From JBBDYD01 sp040901865 (lineage in GTDB: Bacteria; Bacteroidota; Ignavibacteria; UBA10030): a DNA stretch of 64,000 nucleotides. Below are positions 1 to 8,931 of the stretch, piece after piece. The notes beneath the pieces are model-generated. The model did not search any database. It was not told the DNA's origin and saw only the letters and a list, made by a program, of their open reading frames with translations. Both the position numbers and the translations under genes were made by a program. The stretch is taken from assembly GCA_040901865.1 (NCBI GenBank), contig JBBDYD010000191.1:1-64000 (forward strand), written 5' to 3'. Numbering within the stretch: position 1 is the stretch's first letter; each line of letters begins with the position of its first letter.

Positions 1-31
1 CGATCCGCCTGTTACCAGTTTACGTTCTATG

Positions 32-66
32 GTAGCCTTTCCAAGGGTAACCCTTGGCAAGGTTAC
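32..66. repeat. long near-perfect inverted repeat
   Basis: Two 17-base arms (32-48 and 50-66) are reverse complements except for one G:T wobble and one mismatch, around a single central base. The inner part is an exact 8+1+8 palindrome (41-57). There is no T-run on either side, so it is not a classical terminator. It lies just upstream of the first gene. It could be a terminator remnant of a gene outside the window or a protein-binding site. Confidence 0.5.
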
Positions 67-108
67 AAGTACCGTGCCAAATCACACAACAACCCTCCTC
101 CTCGGTTT

Positions 109-1062
109 ATGAAGCGAAAATCTTCCCCGGTCAAACCACCGCGCTTGCGAAAAGGTGATGTCATCGGACTGATTTCTCCGGCCAGCACGCCCTCCTCGTC
201 CGAAAAGATCGAAGGAGCAGTTTCGTATTTCGAACGGCTCGGTTACCGAGTAACAGTCGGCCGGCATGCGATGGATCAGGTGGGATATTTGGCTGGAACA
301 GACGACGACCGGGCTGCCGATTTGAATGCAATGCTTGAAGACAAATCGGTGAAAGCCGTGATGGCGATCCGAGGCGGGTATGGAACTCCCCGTATCTTGG
401 ACCGCGTGAACTATGCTGCTCTGCGGCGTGATCCCAAGATCATTGTTGGATACAGCGATCTGACGGCACTCTTGCTTGCAGTGTTTCGAAAGGCCGGCCT
501 CGTGACGTTTTCCGGTCCTATGGCGGGAGTGGAGATCTGGAAGTCTCTCGATCCGTATACCGAAGAACATTTCTGGCGTGTGATCACTTCAACATCAAAG
601 ATCGGGGACCTGAAGAATCCTGATGACGAGCCGCTGCGCGGATCGGGAAAAGGGAATGCTTCCGGTCCTCTTCTTGGGGGAAATCTCTCACTCCTCATTT
701 CGCTGATAGGAACACCATACTCACCTGCGTACCGGGATTCGATTCTTTTTCTCGAAGACGTTGATGAAGCACCCCATCGGGTGGATCGCATGTTTGCGCA
801 ATTACGCCACGCAGGGATCTTTAGACACGCCAAGGCTCTGGTGCTCGGCCGGTTTACGGATTGCAAACCGACGGATCCCTCAAAGCCGTTCCTGAGTATC
901 GAACAGGTTTTGGCAGAAGTCGAGGCTTCGGCCTTGATTCCCGTGCTTTCAAACTTCCAATATGGCCACATTCCCCGCAAGTTGACCATTCCGATTGGCA
1001 TTCGGGCGGTTGTTGACGGCGTCCGCAGAACCTTGGAAGTTACGGAGTCCGCCGTTCGGTAG
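109..1062 (+). CDS. LD-carboxypeptidase (peptidase S66, LdcA/MccF family)
   Basis: Likely a cytosolic serine peptidase that removes the terminal D-alanine from murein tetrapeptides during peptidoglycan recycling; the MccF subgroup instead cleaves microcin-type peptide adenylates. The S66 layout is complete over 317 residues: GDVIGLISPAS near the N-terminus, RGGYG at about 88-92, the nucleophile Ser116 in GYSDLTAL, Glu216 in LFLEDVDE and His287 in YGHIPRK. Family catalytic residues are Ser-Glu-His in this order and spacing. No signal peptide is visible, which fits a recycling enzyme. The ATG start gives the usual N-terminus. It stands alone, 94 nt before purN. The exact substrate cannot be decided from sequence. 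Confidence 0.9.
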   Translation: MKRKSSPVKPPRLRKGDVIGLISPASTPSSSEKIEGAVSYFERLGYRVTVGRHAMDQVGYLAGTDDDRAADLNAMLEDKSVKAVMAIRGGYGTPRILDRVNYAALRRDPKIIVGYSDLTALLLAVFRKAGLVTFSGPMAGVEIWKSLDPYTEEHFWRVITSTSKIGDLKNPDDEPLRGSGKGNASGPLLGGNLSLLISLIGTPYSPAYRDSILFLEDVDEAPHRVDRMFAQLRHAGIFRHAKALVLGRFTDCKPTDPSKPFLSIEQVLAEVEASALIPVLSNFQYGHIPRKLTIPIGIRAVVDGVRRTLEVTESAVR

Positions 1063-1089
1063 TACGGAGTGGTAAATCCCCGTAATTCG

Positions 1090-1117
1090 TTGACAATCCT
1101 ATAACTTATCGTTACAT
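1090..1117 (+). promoter_or_regulatory. candidate promoter for purN-purH
   Basis: TTGACA at 1090-1095 is followed 16 bases later by TTACAT at 1112-1117, about 40 bases before the purN start. The -35 is a perfect sigma70-type hexamer and the -10 is weak. Confidence 0.35.
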
Positions 1118-1156
1118 TCCTTTCGTTCGGAACACGTCTTTTGCACTAACCCTTTT

Positions 1157-1771
1157 ATGAATATCGCCGTTTTTGCATCGGGACGCGGGTCGAATTTTCA
1201 TGCAATCCTCGATGCAGTGCGCGAGGGGCTCTTACCTGCACGCGTGTGCGCAGTGATTAGCAATAATTCCGCAGCCGGAGCATTGGAAACGGCCCGCTCG
1301 CACAACATTCCGGCGTTCCATCTGAGTCAAAAGCAATTTCCGTCCGAAGATGCGTTCTCCGATTCGTTACTTTCTCTTTTACAGGACCATGGCGCGCAAT
1401 TCATCGCGTTGGCCGGGTATCTGAAGAAGTTGACATTTCCGATAGTCGAGCGTTATCGCAACAAGATCACCAACGTGCACCCGGCGCTGTTGCCGTCGTT
1501 TGGCGGACCCGGAATGTATGGAAGGCATGTGCATGAGGCGGTGATTGCAGCAGGCGTCAAGGTCTCGGGAGCGACAGTACATTTGGTCGATGAAGTGTAC
1601 GACCGGGGCCCCATCGTTCTGCAGAAGTCCGTTGAAGTTACAGCCGGCGATGATGTGGCGTGTCTCGCGGCAAAAGTACTTGCGATCGAGCATGAGATCT
1701 ATCCCCTGGCTCTCAAAGCGTTTGCGGAGGGCAGGGTGGAGTTCAAAGGAAACAAGGTGTGGATCCGGTAA
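1157..1771 (+). CDS. purN: phosphoribosylglycinamide formyltransferase (GART)
   Basis: Third step of de novo purine synthesis: transfers a formyl group from 10-formyl-tetrahydrofolate to GAR. The 204-residue protein begins with the phosphate-binding motif ASGRGSNF and carries the catalytic triad at the expected places: Asn106 and His108 in NVHPALLPSF and Asp145 in the segment HLVDEVYDRG. Length and motif order match the single-domain folate-dependent PurN, not the ATP-grasp PurT. The stop lies just upstream of purH, so the two genes are probably cotranscribed and translationally coupled. Confidence 0.96.
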   Translation: MNIAVFASGRGSNFHAILDAVREGLLPARVCAVISNNSAAGALETARSHNIPAFHLSQKQFPSEDAFSDSLLSLLQDHGAQFIALAGYLKKLTFPIVERYRNKITNVHPALLPSFGGPGMYGRHVHEAVIAAGVKVSGATVHLVDEVYDRGPIVLQKSVEVTAGDDVACLAAKVLAIEHEIYPLALKAFAEGRVEFKGNKVWIR

Positions 1772-1785
1772 CCGAACCGACGATC

Positions 1786-3348
1786 ATGAAAACTCCCGCA
1801 CCAACCGGCACATTGCTTACCGTCCGGCGGGCGCTGATTAGTGTGTCCGACAAAGAAGGGATCGTCGGACTCGCGCAGAGGCTGCATATGTTGGGCGTCG
1901 AGTTGATTTCCACCGGCGGTACGTCGAAGGCCCTTCGCGACGCCGGCATTCCTGTCACTCCTATTTCCGATGTTACAGGATTTCCTGAAATCCTCGACGG
2001 ACGCGTCAAGACTCTTCATCCGAATATCCACGCAGGCCTCTTGGCGGTTTCGGACAATCCGGATCATGTCGATCAGTTGGCAAAACACGGCATCCGACCG
2101 ATTGATTTGGTCATTGTGAACTTGTATCCGTTTGAATCCACGGTCAGGAAACCCGGAGTGTCTCTGAGCGAAGCGATCGAAAACGTCGATATCGGCGGGA
2201 CGGCAATGGTTCGTGCTTCGGCGAAGAACTACAAGCACACGGCGGTCGTGGTCAATCCTGCCCAATACGAGAACATTCTGAATGAACTCGAAACTCACGA
2301 AGGGGCTCTGAGCGAAGAAACGCGTTTCTCGCTTGCCCGTGAGGCATTCAGCCATACGGCGCACTATGACGCCGCAATCACCCGGTATCTGGGTTCTCAG
2401 CGCGGATTCACCGCATTACCCGGGATGCTGATTATCGTTGAACCGCAGGCAATTTCTCTGAGGTATGGAGAGAACCCCCACCAGGAAGGAGTATTCTACG
2501 GAGAGCCAACCTCTTCGTTTGAAAAACTTCACGGGAAGGATCTCTCGTACAATAACATTCTGGATCTTCAAGCCGCTGTTTCGTTGTGCGCGGAGTTTGA
2601 CGAGCCGTCAGTCATTATCGTGAAGCATAACAATCCGTGTGGCGTTGCGACCGGAAACGACCTGACGGATGCTTATCACAAAGCCCTTGCCACCGATCCG
2701 AAATCCGCGTTTGGTGGAATTGTCGCCGTGAACAGAACTGTCGATCGCCGGCTGGCTGAGGTGATGAACGAGCTGTTTCTTGAAATCATTGCTGCACCGG
2801 GGTTCGAGTCCGACGCGCTTGAGGTTCTCAAAAAGAAGAAAGACCGGAGATTACTTCGAATGGCCGGGAACATGCCTGAAGCGGGTCTCGATATCCGGAG
2901 TGCTTTTGGGGGATTTCTTGTGCAAACGCCGGATAGAAAGAAAGTCTCTTTGTCAGACGTGAAAACCGTCACAACGAAGAAGCCCACCAATGATGAACTT
3001 GTGTCCTTGCTCTTTGCATGGCGTGTGGCGAAGCATGTGAGGTCAAACGCGATTGTTTATGCCCGTGCGGATCGTACTTTGGGAATAGGGGCCGGACAGA
3101 TGTCGAGAATTGATTCATCGAAAATCGCAGCGCTCAAAGCCACCGATGCAGGGTTGGACCTGAAGGGTTGCGCAGTAGCGTCGGACGCCTTTTTCCCTTT
3201 TGCGGACGGCCTGGTGGAAGCGATTCGGATCGGAGCGACCTCGGTTATTCAACCGGGCGGCTCGGTGCGCGACCAGGAGGTCATTGATGCTGCCAATGCC
3301 CATGGTATTGCCATGGTGTTTACCGGAATTCGTCACTTTCGTCACTAA
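1786..3348 (+). CDS. purH: bifunctional AICAR transformylase / IMP cyclohydrolase
   Basis: Catalyses the last two steps to IMP. The N-terminal MGS-like cyclohydrolase domain starts at RRALISVSDKEG and includes STGGTSKAL and DGRVKTLHP; the C-terminal AICARFT domain carries the catalytic Lys-His pair in KHNNPCGVA, then RSNAIV, GAGQMSR and SDAFFPFADG. The chosen ATG is 14 nt after the purN stop and gives 520 residues. A GTG at 1759 in the same frame would add nine residues and overlap purN; the ATG is preferred because homology should begin only at about residue 12. The enzyme shares the 10-formyl-THF donor with purN. Confidence 0.95.
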   Translation: MKTPAPTGTLLTVRRALISVSDKEGIVGLAQRLHMLGVELISTGGTSKALRDAGIPVTPISDVTGFPEILDGRVKTLHPNIHAGLLAVSDNPDHVDQLAKHGIRPIDLVIVNLYPFESTVRKPGVSLSEAIENVDIGGTAMVRASAKNYKHTAVVVNPAQYENILNELETHEGALSEETRFSLAREAFSHTAHYDAAITRYLGSQRGFTALPGMLIIVEPQAISLRYGENPHQEGVFYGEPTSSFEKLHGKDLSYNNILDLQAAVSLCAEFDEPSVIIVKHNNPCGVATGNDLTDAYHKALATDPKSAFGGIVAVNRTVDRRLAEVMNELFLEIIAAPGFESDALEVLKKKKDRRLLRMAGNMPEAGLDIRSAFGGFLVQTPDRKKVSLSDVKTVTTKKPTNDELVSLLFAWRVAKHVRSNAIVYARADRTLGIGAGQMSRIDSSKIAALKATDAGLDLKGCAVASDAFFPFADGLVEAIRIGATSVIQPGGSVRDQEVIDAANAHGIAMVFTGIRHFRH

Positions 3349-3387
3349 ACGATTCACTCTTCACCCTTTACTCTTTCACTATCTATT

Positions 3388-4413
3388 ATGGGCCTTTTCT
3401 CTCTCTTCTCCGCCGACATCGCCATTGACCTGGGTACGGCAAATACGGTCATATGGATGAAAGGCAAAGGCATAGTCCTCAACGAGCCCTCGATCGTGGC
3501 ATTTGATCGCAATACAAAAAAAATAATTGCGATCGGAAATGAAGCGAGGGAAATGCTGGGCCGCACTCATCGTGATATCCGAACCATACGGCCGATGAAG
3601 GACGGAGTGATTGCAGACTTTGAGATCGCAGAAGGGATGTTGAGGGAGTTCATCAAGAAGATCAATTCTTCATGGGTGCCTGCCAAGCGGATTGTCGTTT
3701 CGGTCCCTTCGGGGATTACCGAGGTTGAAAAACGCGCGGTGCGCGATTCCGCCGAACACGCAGGTGCCAAAGAAGTGCATTTGCTGGCGGAACCCATGGC
3801 CGCCGCGATCGGGGTTGGCCTGGATGTCGACGCGCCGGTGGGAAACATGGTTGTCGATATCGGAGGAGGCACCACCGAGATTGCCGTCATCGCCCTTTCG
3901 GGAATTGTGAATGAAGAGTCGATACGTGTGGCCGGCGATGAAATGAATAACGCGATTATCCAGTTCTTTAAACGCAATCACAATATTCTAATCGGTGAAA
4001 GGACCGCGGAGGCGATTAAATGTGAAGTGGGATCCGCTATGCCTTTGAAGGAAGAGATTACGATCCAGGTAAAGGGACGCGATCTTGTGAACGGAGTACC
4101 GAAAACCACCGAAGTAAGTTCCGTGGAGATCCGGGAAGCGTTAAACGAGCCCATTGCGCAGATCGTCGAAGCCGTCAAGATGACTCTCGAGCGGACTCCG
4201 CCGGAACTTTCCGCGGATATTCTTGATCGCGGCATCATGTTGAGTGGTGGTGGGGCCCTTCTGAAGAATCTGGACGAGCGTCTTCGGCTGGAAACGAATC
4301 TGCCGGTCCACGTTTCGGAGGATCCGCTGACGGCTGTCGTTCGTGGAACGGGAAAAGTGTTGGAGAATCTGGACCAGTACTCAAAAGTCCTCATCAAGAG
4401 CAAGCGGTATTAG
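3388..4413 (+). CDS. mreB: rod shape-determining protein MreB
   Basis: Actin-like ATPase that forms membrane-associated filaments guiding lateral wall synthesis. The 341-residue protein has the family features in order: a short amphipathic N-terminus (MGLFSLFS), phosphate-1 loop DLGTANT, NEPSIVA, EPMAAAIG, phosphate-2 loop DIGGGTTEIAV and the adenosine motif SGGGALLKNL. It is the first gene of a five-gene elongasome cluster. The gap to purH is only 39 nt of pyrimidine-rich sequence, so readthrough from purH is possible. Confidence 0.98.
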   Translation: MGLFSLFSADIAIDLGTANTVIWMKGKGIVLNEPSIVAFDRNTKKIIAIGNEAREMLGRTHRDIRTIRPMKDGVIADFEIAEGMLREFIKKINSSWVPAKRIVVSVPSGITEVEKRAVRDSAEHAGAKEVHLLAEPMAAAIGVGLDVDAPVGNMVVDIGGGTTEIAVIALSGIVNEESIRVAGDEMNNAIIQFFKRNHNILIGERTAEAIKCEVGSAMPLKEEITIQVKGRDLVNGVPKTTEVSSVEIREALNEPIAQIVEAVKMTLERTPPELSADILDRGIMLSGGGALLKNLDERLRLETNLPVHVSEDPLTAVVRGTGKVLENLDQYSKVLIKSKRY

Positions 4414-4478
4414 GTTGTGGATCGGGCATGCCCGGTTCTCATTAATGCCCTCCGATTTCATTACCCTGAGCGCCTGGT

Positions 4479-5318
4479 ATGTTTGAACGCCTTTACACGC
4501 TGTTCATGGAGTTCCGGGAATACGTCCTTCTGTCATCCCTCGTTGTTCTCTCGTTTATCCTCCTTTCACTGAACGACAAACCCCAGGTAAAGCAAATCCG
4601 CGCCGTTCTGACGGTAGCCCTTGGTGTCGTGCAGCAACAGGTCGCATTTATTCCGCGGTATTTTGGCCTGCGGACGGAAAATGAAATTCTGAGACGATCC
4701 AATGTAGAACTTGCGGACGAGGCGAGTCAGCTCCGAGAGGCAAAACTGGAGAACCTCCGTCTGCGCCGGTTACTCACCCTGAAAGAGCGAACGCCGTTTG
4801 AGTTCGTGGCTGCAAGTGTCGTCAGCAAGAATCTCACACTTCTTCGCAACTCCCTCACACTTGATGTCGGTGAAGCAGATGGCATCCGACCATCAATGCC
4901 GGTGGTCAATGACGCCGGACTGATCGGCGTAGTCATTGCCGTAAGCCGGAATTACGCGGTGGTGAACATCCTGCTCAACACGGATTTTCGGGCAAGCGCA
5001 AAAGTGCAGCGAAGCCGTGTCGATGGAATCGTGGCATGGGACGGAACCGATATCGTTCTAAAGAACATTGCAAAAACGCTTGATGTGAAGGCCGGCGATG
5101 TTGTTCTCACATCGGATTACAGCAGTACGTTTCCTCCGGGAATTCGCATCGGACTGGTCAACAGTGTGACCGAGCAAGAAGGAAGCCTTTTCAAACATGT
5201 GATCATAACGCCGAGTGTGGATTTTGTGAAACTTGAAGAGGTGTTTGTGATGACGAAGGCGCCAGACGAGGAGAGATCGGATCTGGAGAAAAAGGTCAAC
5301 GAGTTGCTCGCCCGGTAG
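4479..5318 (+). CDS. mreC: rod shape-determining protein MreC
   Basis: Periplasmic scaffold of the elongasome that activates PBP2. One N-terminal membrane helix (about residues 14-34) is followed by a coiled coil (about 60-105, NEILRRSNVELADE onward) and the double beta-barrel domain, with typical segments DVGEADGIRPSMPVVN, GLIGVV and TSDYSSTFPPGI. At 279 residues it has ordinary family length. It sits between mreB and mreD, which confirms the assignment. Confidence 0.95.
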   Translation: MFERLYTLFMEFREYVLLSSLVVLSFILLSLNDKPQVKQIRAVLTVALGVVQQQVAFIPRYFGLRTENEILRRSNVELADEASQLREAKLENLRLRRLLTLKERTPFEFVAASVVSKNLTLLRNSLTLDVGEADGIRPSMPVVNDAGLIGVVIAVSRNYAVVNILLNTDFRASAKVQRSRVDGIVAWDGTDIVLKNIAKTLDVKAGDVVLTSDYSSTFPPGIRIGLVNSVTEQEGSLFKHVIITPSVDFVKLEEVFVMTKAPDEERSDLEKKVNELLAR

Positions 5319-5322
5319 AACC

Positions 5323-5808
5323 ATGGAACGCCACCTCCGCTCCTCACTGATTATTCTCGGAATCGTCATCGTTCAGACAGCATTCATGCCGTACGTGGCG
5401 ATTGGAGGGTTTCTCCCTGACCTTCTCTTGATTTGGGTGGTATACACTTCTCTCAAACGCGGGCAAATCGAAGCGACCGTTGCAGGATTTGCGGTGGGAT
5501 TACTTCAGGATCTCGTGGCGACGCAATTGTTTGGGTTGGCAGCTCTTTCGAAAACTGCCGCAGGGTTTTTGGGTGGTTATTTCCATAACGAAAACAAAAC
5601 AGATCAAACGCTGGGATCGTACCAGTTCCTCCTGATCGTAAGCGTCTGTTCGCTTCTCCATAATGTGATTTTTTTTACTGTATTCCTGCAGGGCTCGGAT
5701 GTGCCATTGCTCTTGACGGTTCTGCAGTACAGCTTTGCCACAACCCTGTACACAGGCGCCATCAGCGCCCTTCCAATGTTCGCATTTGCACGAAAGGCCA
5801 TGGCGTGA
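5323..5808 (+). CDS. mreD: rod shape-determining protein MreD
   Basis: Small polytopic inner-membrane protein of the elongasome. The 161 residues hold about five hydrophobic helices; the segment FLPDLLLIWVVYTSLKRG followed by GFAVGLLQDL is the characteristic MreD core. It starts 4 nt after the mreC stop and overlaps the PBP2 gene by 4 nt, consistent with coupled translation. Confidence 0.92.
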   Translation: MERHLRSSLIILGIVIVQTAFMPYVAIGGFLPDLLLIWVVYTSLKRGQIEATVAGFAVGLLQDLVATQLFGLAALSKTAAGFLGGYFHNENKTDQTLGSYQFLLIVSVCSLLHNVIFFTVFLQGSDVPLLLTVLQYSFATTLYTGAISALPMFAFARKAMA

Positions 5809-7649
5809 GTTCCGTCATCCATCGCCATGAAGGAACAGGCACTCCCGTACGACAACGTGTGTTGACACTGGTCGTCATCGGGATCGTCGGCCTGCTGTTT
5901 GTGCGATTGTACCAGCTGCAAATGCTTTACAATATTGAACTGGGAAAAAAATCCACCGAGAATACTCTTCGCGCTATTGTCCGGGACCCAATCCGAGGGT
6001 ATGTCTTTGACCGTCACGGAGCCTTGGTGGTGGATGTCGGACCGTCGTATTCGGTTACCATTACACCCGCGGAGTTCGACGAACACAGCCTGCCTCTTCT
6101 TTCCTCCCTTCTTGCATTGGAGGGTAATGTTATTCAGGAGCGGATTGAAAAGGGCCGTGCGTATTCGAAGTTTTCTCCCACCCGCATCAAGCGCGATATC
6201 GATTTCACGGTGCTGTCGGCGCTTGAAGAACACCTGTACCTGCTTCCTGGGGTGGGATATCAAATCGATTCAAAGCGATATTATCCGACCGGGGCAAGTG
6301 CGACGCATCTCCTTGGATATTGCAAGGAAATTTCCGACGCACAATTGACGAAGATGGGCGACTACTACAAACTTGGCGACCTTATCGGGTCTTCGGGCCT
6401 CGAAGCAAGTTACGAAACGATGCTACGAGGTCAGAAGGGATTTGAGTTCCTTGCCGTGAATGCCCGAGGACAGGTGATCGGACCGTTCGAAGACGGCCGC
6501 AACGATATCTCACCCAAGGAAGGATTTGATCTGATTCTCAGTCTGGACGCCGGCCTGCAGGCGTTTGCGGAATCGCTCATGACGAATTATCGTGGCGCTA
6601 TTGTCGCCTTAGATCCCTCGAATGGTGGAATTCTCGCCCTTGTCAGCAAGCCGGATTTCGATCCGGCTATTTTCAGCGGAGTGACGCCGCTTGACGAGTG
6701 GGTTCGGTTGAACACGGACACAACCAAGCCTTTGTTTAACCGCGCCTCGATGACACGATATCCCCCCGGCTCGACCTATAAAATGGTGCTTGCCGCTGCG
6801 GCTTTGGAAGAAGGCGTCATTGACGAAAAGTACCGCATTACGTGCAATGGCTCATACCGGTTTGGCAATAGAACATTCAAGGATCTTAGCGTCCACGGGT
6901 CAACCAATGTGGTCGAGGCCCTTCAAAGAAGCTGTAACGTGTTCTTCTATCAGCTTATTCACAAGGTGGGGCTCGAAAAATGGGCTGAATACGGAAAGCG
7001 GTTCGGGTTCGGTCAGCCAACCGGCGTCGACATCGGCGAAGAAACCGTTGGGCTTGTTCCAACAGGCGACTATTACGACCGTGTCTACGGAAAAGGCCGC
7101 TGGACCCAGGGATATCTTGTAAGTCTCGCTGTGGGTCAGGGAGAACTCGGTGTGTCTCCTCTTCAGATGGCCGTGTATGCAGCGGCTCTTGCAAACGGCG
7201 GAACATTCCATCAACCCCATGCAGTCCAATTCATCCGTAATAAACTGACGAATCGGATCGATCAGTTCCAACAGCGAACACGGCCCGTCGGTCTTTCACC
7301 GGAAACCATTGCCCTTGTCCGTGAAGGGATGCGCAGAGTGGTGAATGAACCACGCGGGACCGGACGTGCTGCGCGCATTCCCGATATCGTGGTTTCCGGG
7401 AAAACCGGAACGGCGGAGAACCCTCATGGGGACGACCATGCATGGTTCGTTGGCTTCGCACCATTTGAAGCACCGACCATCGCAGTAACGATCATGTTGG
7501 AGAATGCCGGTTCCGGCGGAGCGCGCGCCGCACCGCTCGCAGGCCTGGTGATCGAGAAATACATTCACGGGAAAATTAGGGGCTACAAACCGAAACTTCA
7601 GATTCCCGTTTCTGATTCAACACGAGTCATCACTCAAACCATTCACTGA
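5805..7649 (+). CDS. mrdA: penicillin-binding protein 2 (elongation transpeptidase)
   Basis: Class B penicillin-binding protein that cross-links new peptidoglycan in the lateral wall. The GTG start forms a GTGA overlap with mreD. A single N-terminal membrane anchor (about residues 15-36) is followed by the dimerisation domain and the transpeptidase domain, which has all three catalytic motifs: STYK with nucleophile Ser323 in PPGSTYK, SCN in LQRSCNVFF, and KTG at Lys533 in SGKTGTAENP. The 614-residue length is standard. The stop overlaps the rodA start by one base. Confidence 0.96.
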   Translation: MSSVIHRHEGTGTPVRQRVLTLVVIGIVGLLFVRLYQLQMLYNIELGKKSTENTLRAIVRDPIRGYVFDRHGALVVDVGPSYSVTITPAEFDEHSLPLLSSLLALEGNVIQERIEKGRAYSKFSPTRIKRDIDFTVLSALEEHLYLLPGVGYQIDSKRYYPTGASATHLLGYCKEISDAQLTKMGDYYKLGDLIGSSGLEASYETMLRGQKGFEFLAVNARGQVIGPFEDGRNDISPKEGFDLILSLDAGLQAFAESLMTNYRGAIVALDPSNGGILALVSKPDFDPAIFSGVTPLDEWVRLNTDTTKPLFNRASMTRYPPGSTYKMVLAAAALEEGVIDEKYRITCNGSYRFGNRTFKDLSVHGSTNVVEALQRSCNVFFYQLIHKVGLEKWAEYGKRFGFGQPTGVDIGEETVGLVPTGDYYDRVYGKGRWTQGYLVSLAVGQGELGVSPLQMAVYAAALANGGTFHQPHAVQFIRNKLTNRIDQFQQRTRPVGLSPETIALVREGMRRVVNEPRGTGRAARIPDIVVSGKTGTAENPHGDDHAWFVGFAPFEAPTIAVTIMLENAGSGGARAAPLAGLVIEKYIHGKIRGYKPKLQIPVSDSTRVITQTIH

Positions 7650-8866
7650 TGCTGGACTATTTCAAAGAATATTTTGATTTCAAGGCCTTCTTCCTGACAA
7701 TGGGGCTTGTGGTCATCGGTCTGGTGTCGGTGTATAGCGCGACTTATGACGCCGGGGCAGCTTCCATCTTCCAGCGTCAATTGATGTGGGCGGGAATCGG
7801 GTTTATCGGTATGATCGTGGCGGCAGTTCTTCCGCTCAAAACCATTCAACGGCTGAGTGTTCCGGCCTACGTCGTCAGTCTCGTGATATTGTTTGTGGTG
7901 CTCGTGGTGGGAAAAACTGTTTCGGGGTCGAAAAGCTGGCTCGGCGTCGGCGGATTGGGCGGCCAGCCGTCAGAGCTTGCCAAAGTTGCCACGATTCTTG
8001 CCCTGGGGGCCTTTCTGGCAAAAACCACAACCGTGGTTTCAGACCCGAAGCACCTCTTTTTTGCCATTGCCATTGCCCTGATCCCCACGGCTCTTGTCCT
8101 CGCCCAACCCGATGTTGGTACCTCGATGGTATTTTTTGCATTGTTGTTGCCGGTGCTCTATTGGGCCGGCGTTGATAATTTCGTACTTGCGGCAATTCTC
8201 TCTCCCGTAATCGTAGCGGTGGGTGCGTTGTTAGGTACGTTCTTTTTTATTGTGAGTGTTCTCGTTTGTGCCGTACTTCTTTATATGAGTCGCCAGAACC
8301 GTTTTATTGCGGCCATGGCGTTCGCTGTGACGCTGGCAGTCGGGGTTTCCGTTCAGTTTGTGTATGAACGAATGCCTGCCTATCAGCAAAAACGTATCAT
8401 TACGTTCCTCAATCCGGAATCCGATCCTCTGGGGTCGGGATACAACGTCCTTCAGGCAAAAGTGGCTATCGGTTCGGGCGGACTGTTCGGAAAGGGATAT
8501 CTTCAGGGGTCGCAGACACAACTGAATTTCATTCCGGAACAATGGACCGATTTTATTTTCTGCGTTCCCGGAGAAGAATTTGGTTTCTTTGGAGCTTCCA
8601 TCGTGCTCCTGTTGTTCGGAGGGCTTCTGCTTCACGGAATCAAAGTGGCATCGGTGTCTAAGAACCGGTTTGCGGGAATTGCCGCCATTGGCATCACAGC
8701 CGTTCTCGCTACGCATATGTTGATCAATATCGGCATGTCCATGGGGCTTATGCCGGTCGTGGGAATCCCTCTTCCCTTCCTGAGTTATGGCGGATCTGCG
8801 CTGCTGATGAACATGGTGATGTCGGGCCTGCTGATGAATTTCTGGGCCAATCGAAAAGAGTATTAA
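7649..8866 (+). CDS. rodA: peptidoglycan glycosyltransferase RodA (SEDS family)
   Basis: Polymerises lipid II into glycan strands as partner of PBP2. The 405-residue protein has about ten membrane segments and SEDS signatures: YSATYD near the N-terminus, GSKSWLG, GQPSELAKVA, AQPDVGTSM, the extracellular segment PEQWTDFIFCVPGEEFGF, and the C-terminal GIPLPFLSYGGS. Its TGATG overlap with mrdA implies coordinated production of this polymerase/transpeptidase pair. Confidence 0.96.
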   Translation: MLDYFKEYFDFKAFFLTMGLVVIGLVSVYSATYDAGAASIFQRQLMWAGIGFIGMIVAAVLPLKTIQRLSVPAYVVSLVILFVVLVVGKTVSGSKSWLGVGGLGGQPSELAKVATILALGAFLAKTTTVVSDPKHLFFAIAIALIPTALVLAQPDVGTSMVFFALLLPVLYWAGVDNFVLAAILSPVIVAVGALLGTFFFIVSVLVCAVLLYMSRQNRFIAAMAFAVTLAVGVSVQFVYERMPAYQQKRIITFLNPESDPLGSGYNVLQAKVAIGSGGLFGKGYLQGSQTQLNFIPEQWTDFIFCVPGEEFGFFGASIVLLLFGGLLLHGIKVASVSKNRFAGIAAIGITAVLATHMLINIGMSMGLMPVVGIPLPFLSYGGSALLMNMVMSGLLMNFWANRKEY

Positions 8867-8931
8867 CCCTCCTTTGGAAACGAATCGGCCGAAAGCGATG
8901 TTGAGGGGTATCAACAACCCAACCCGGTGAA

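Noticed and set aside
4423..4434. 12-base palindrome CGGGCATGCCCG between mreB and mreC
   Set aside because: Short, no T-run and inside an obviously cotranscribed cluster; likely chance or a minor hairpin.
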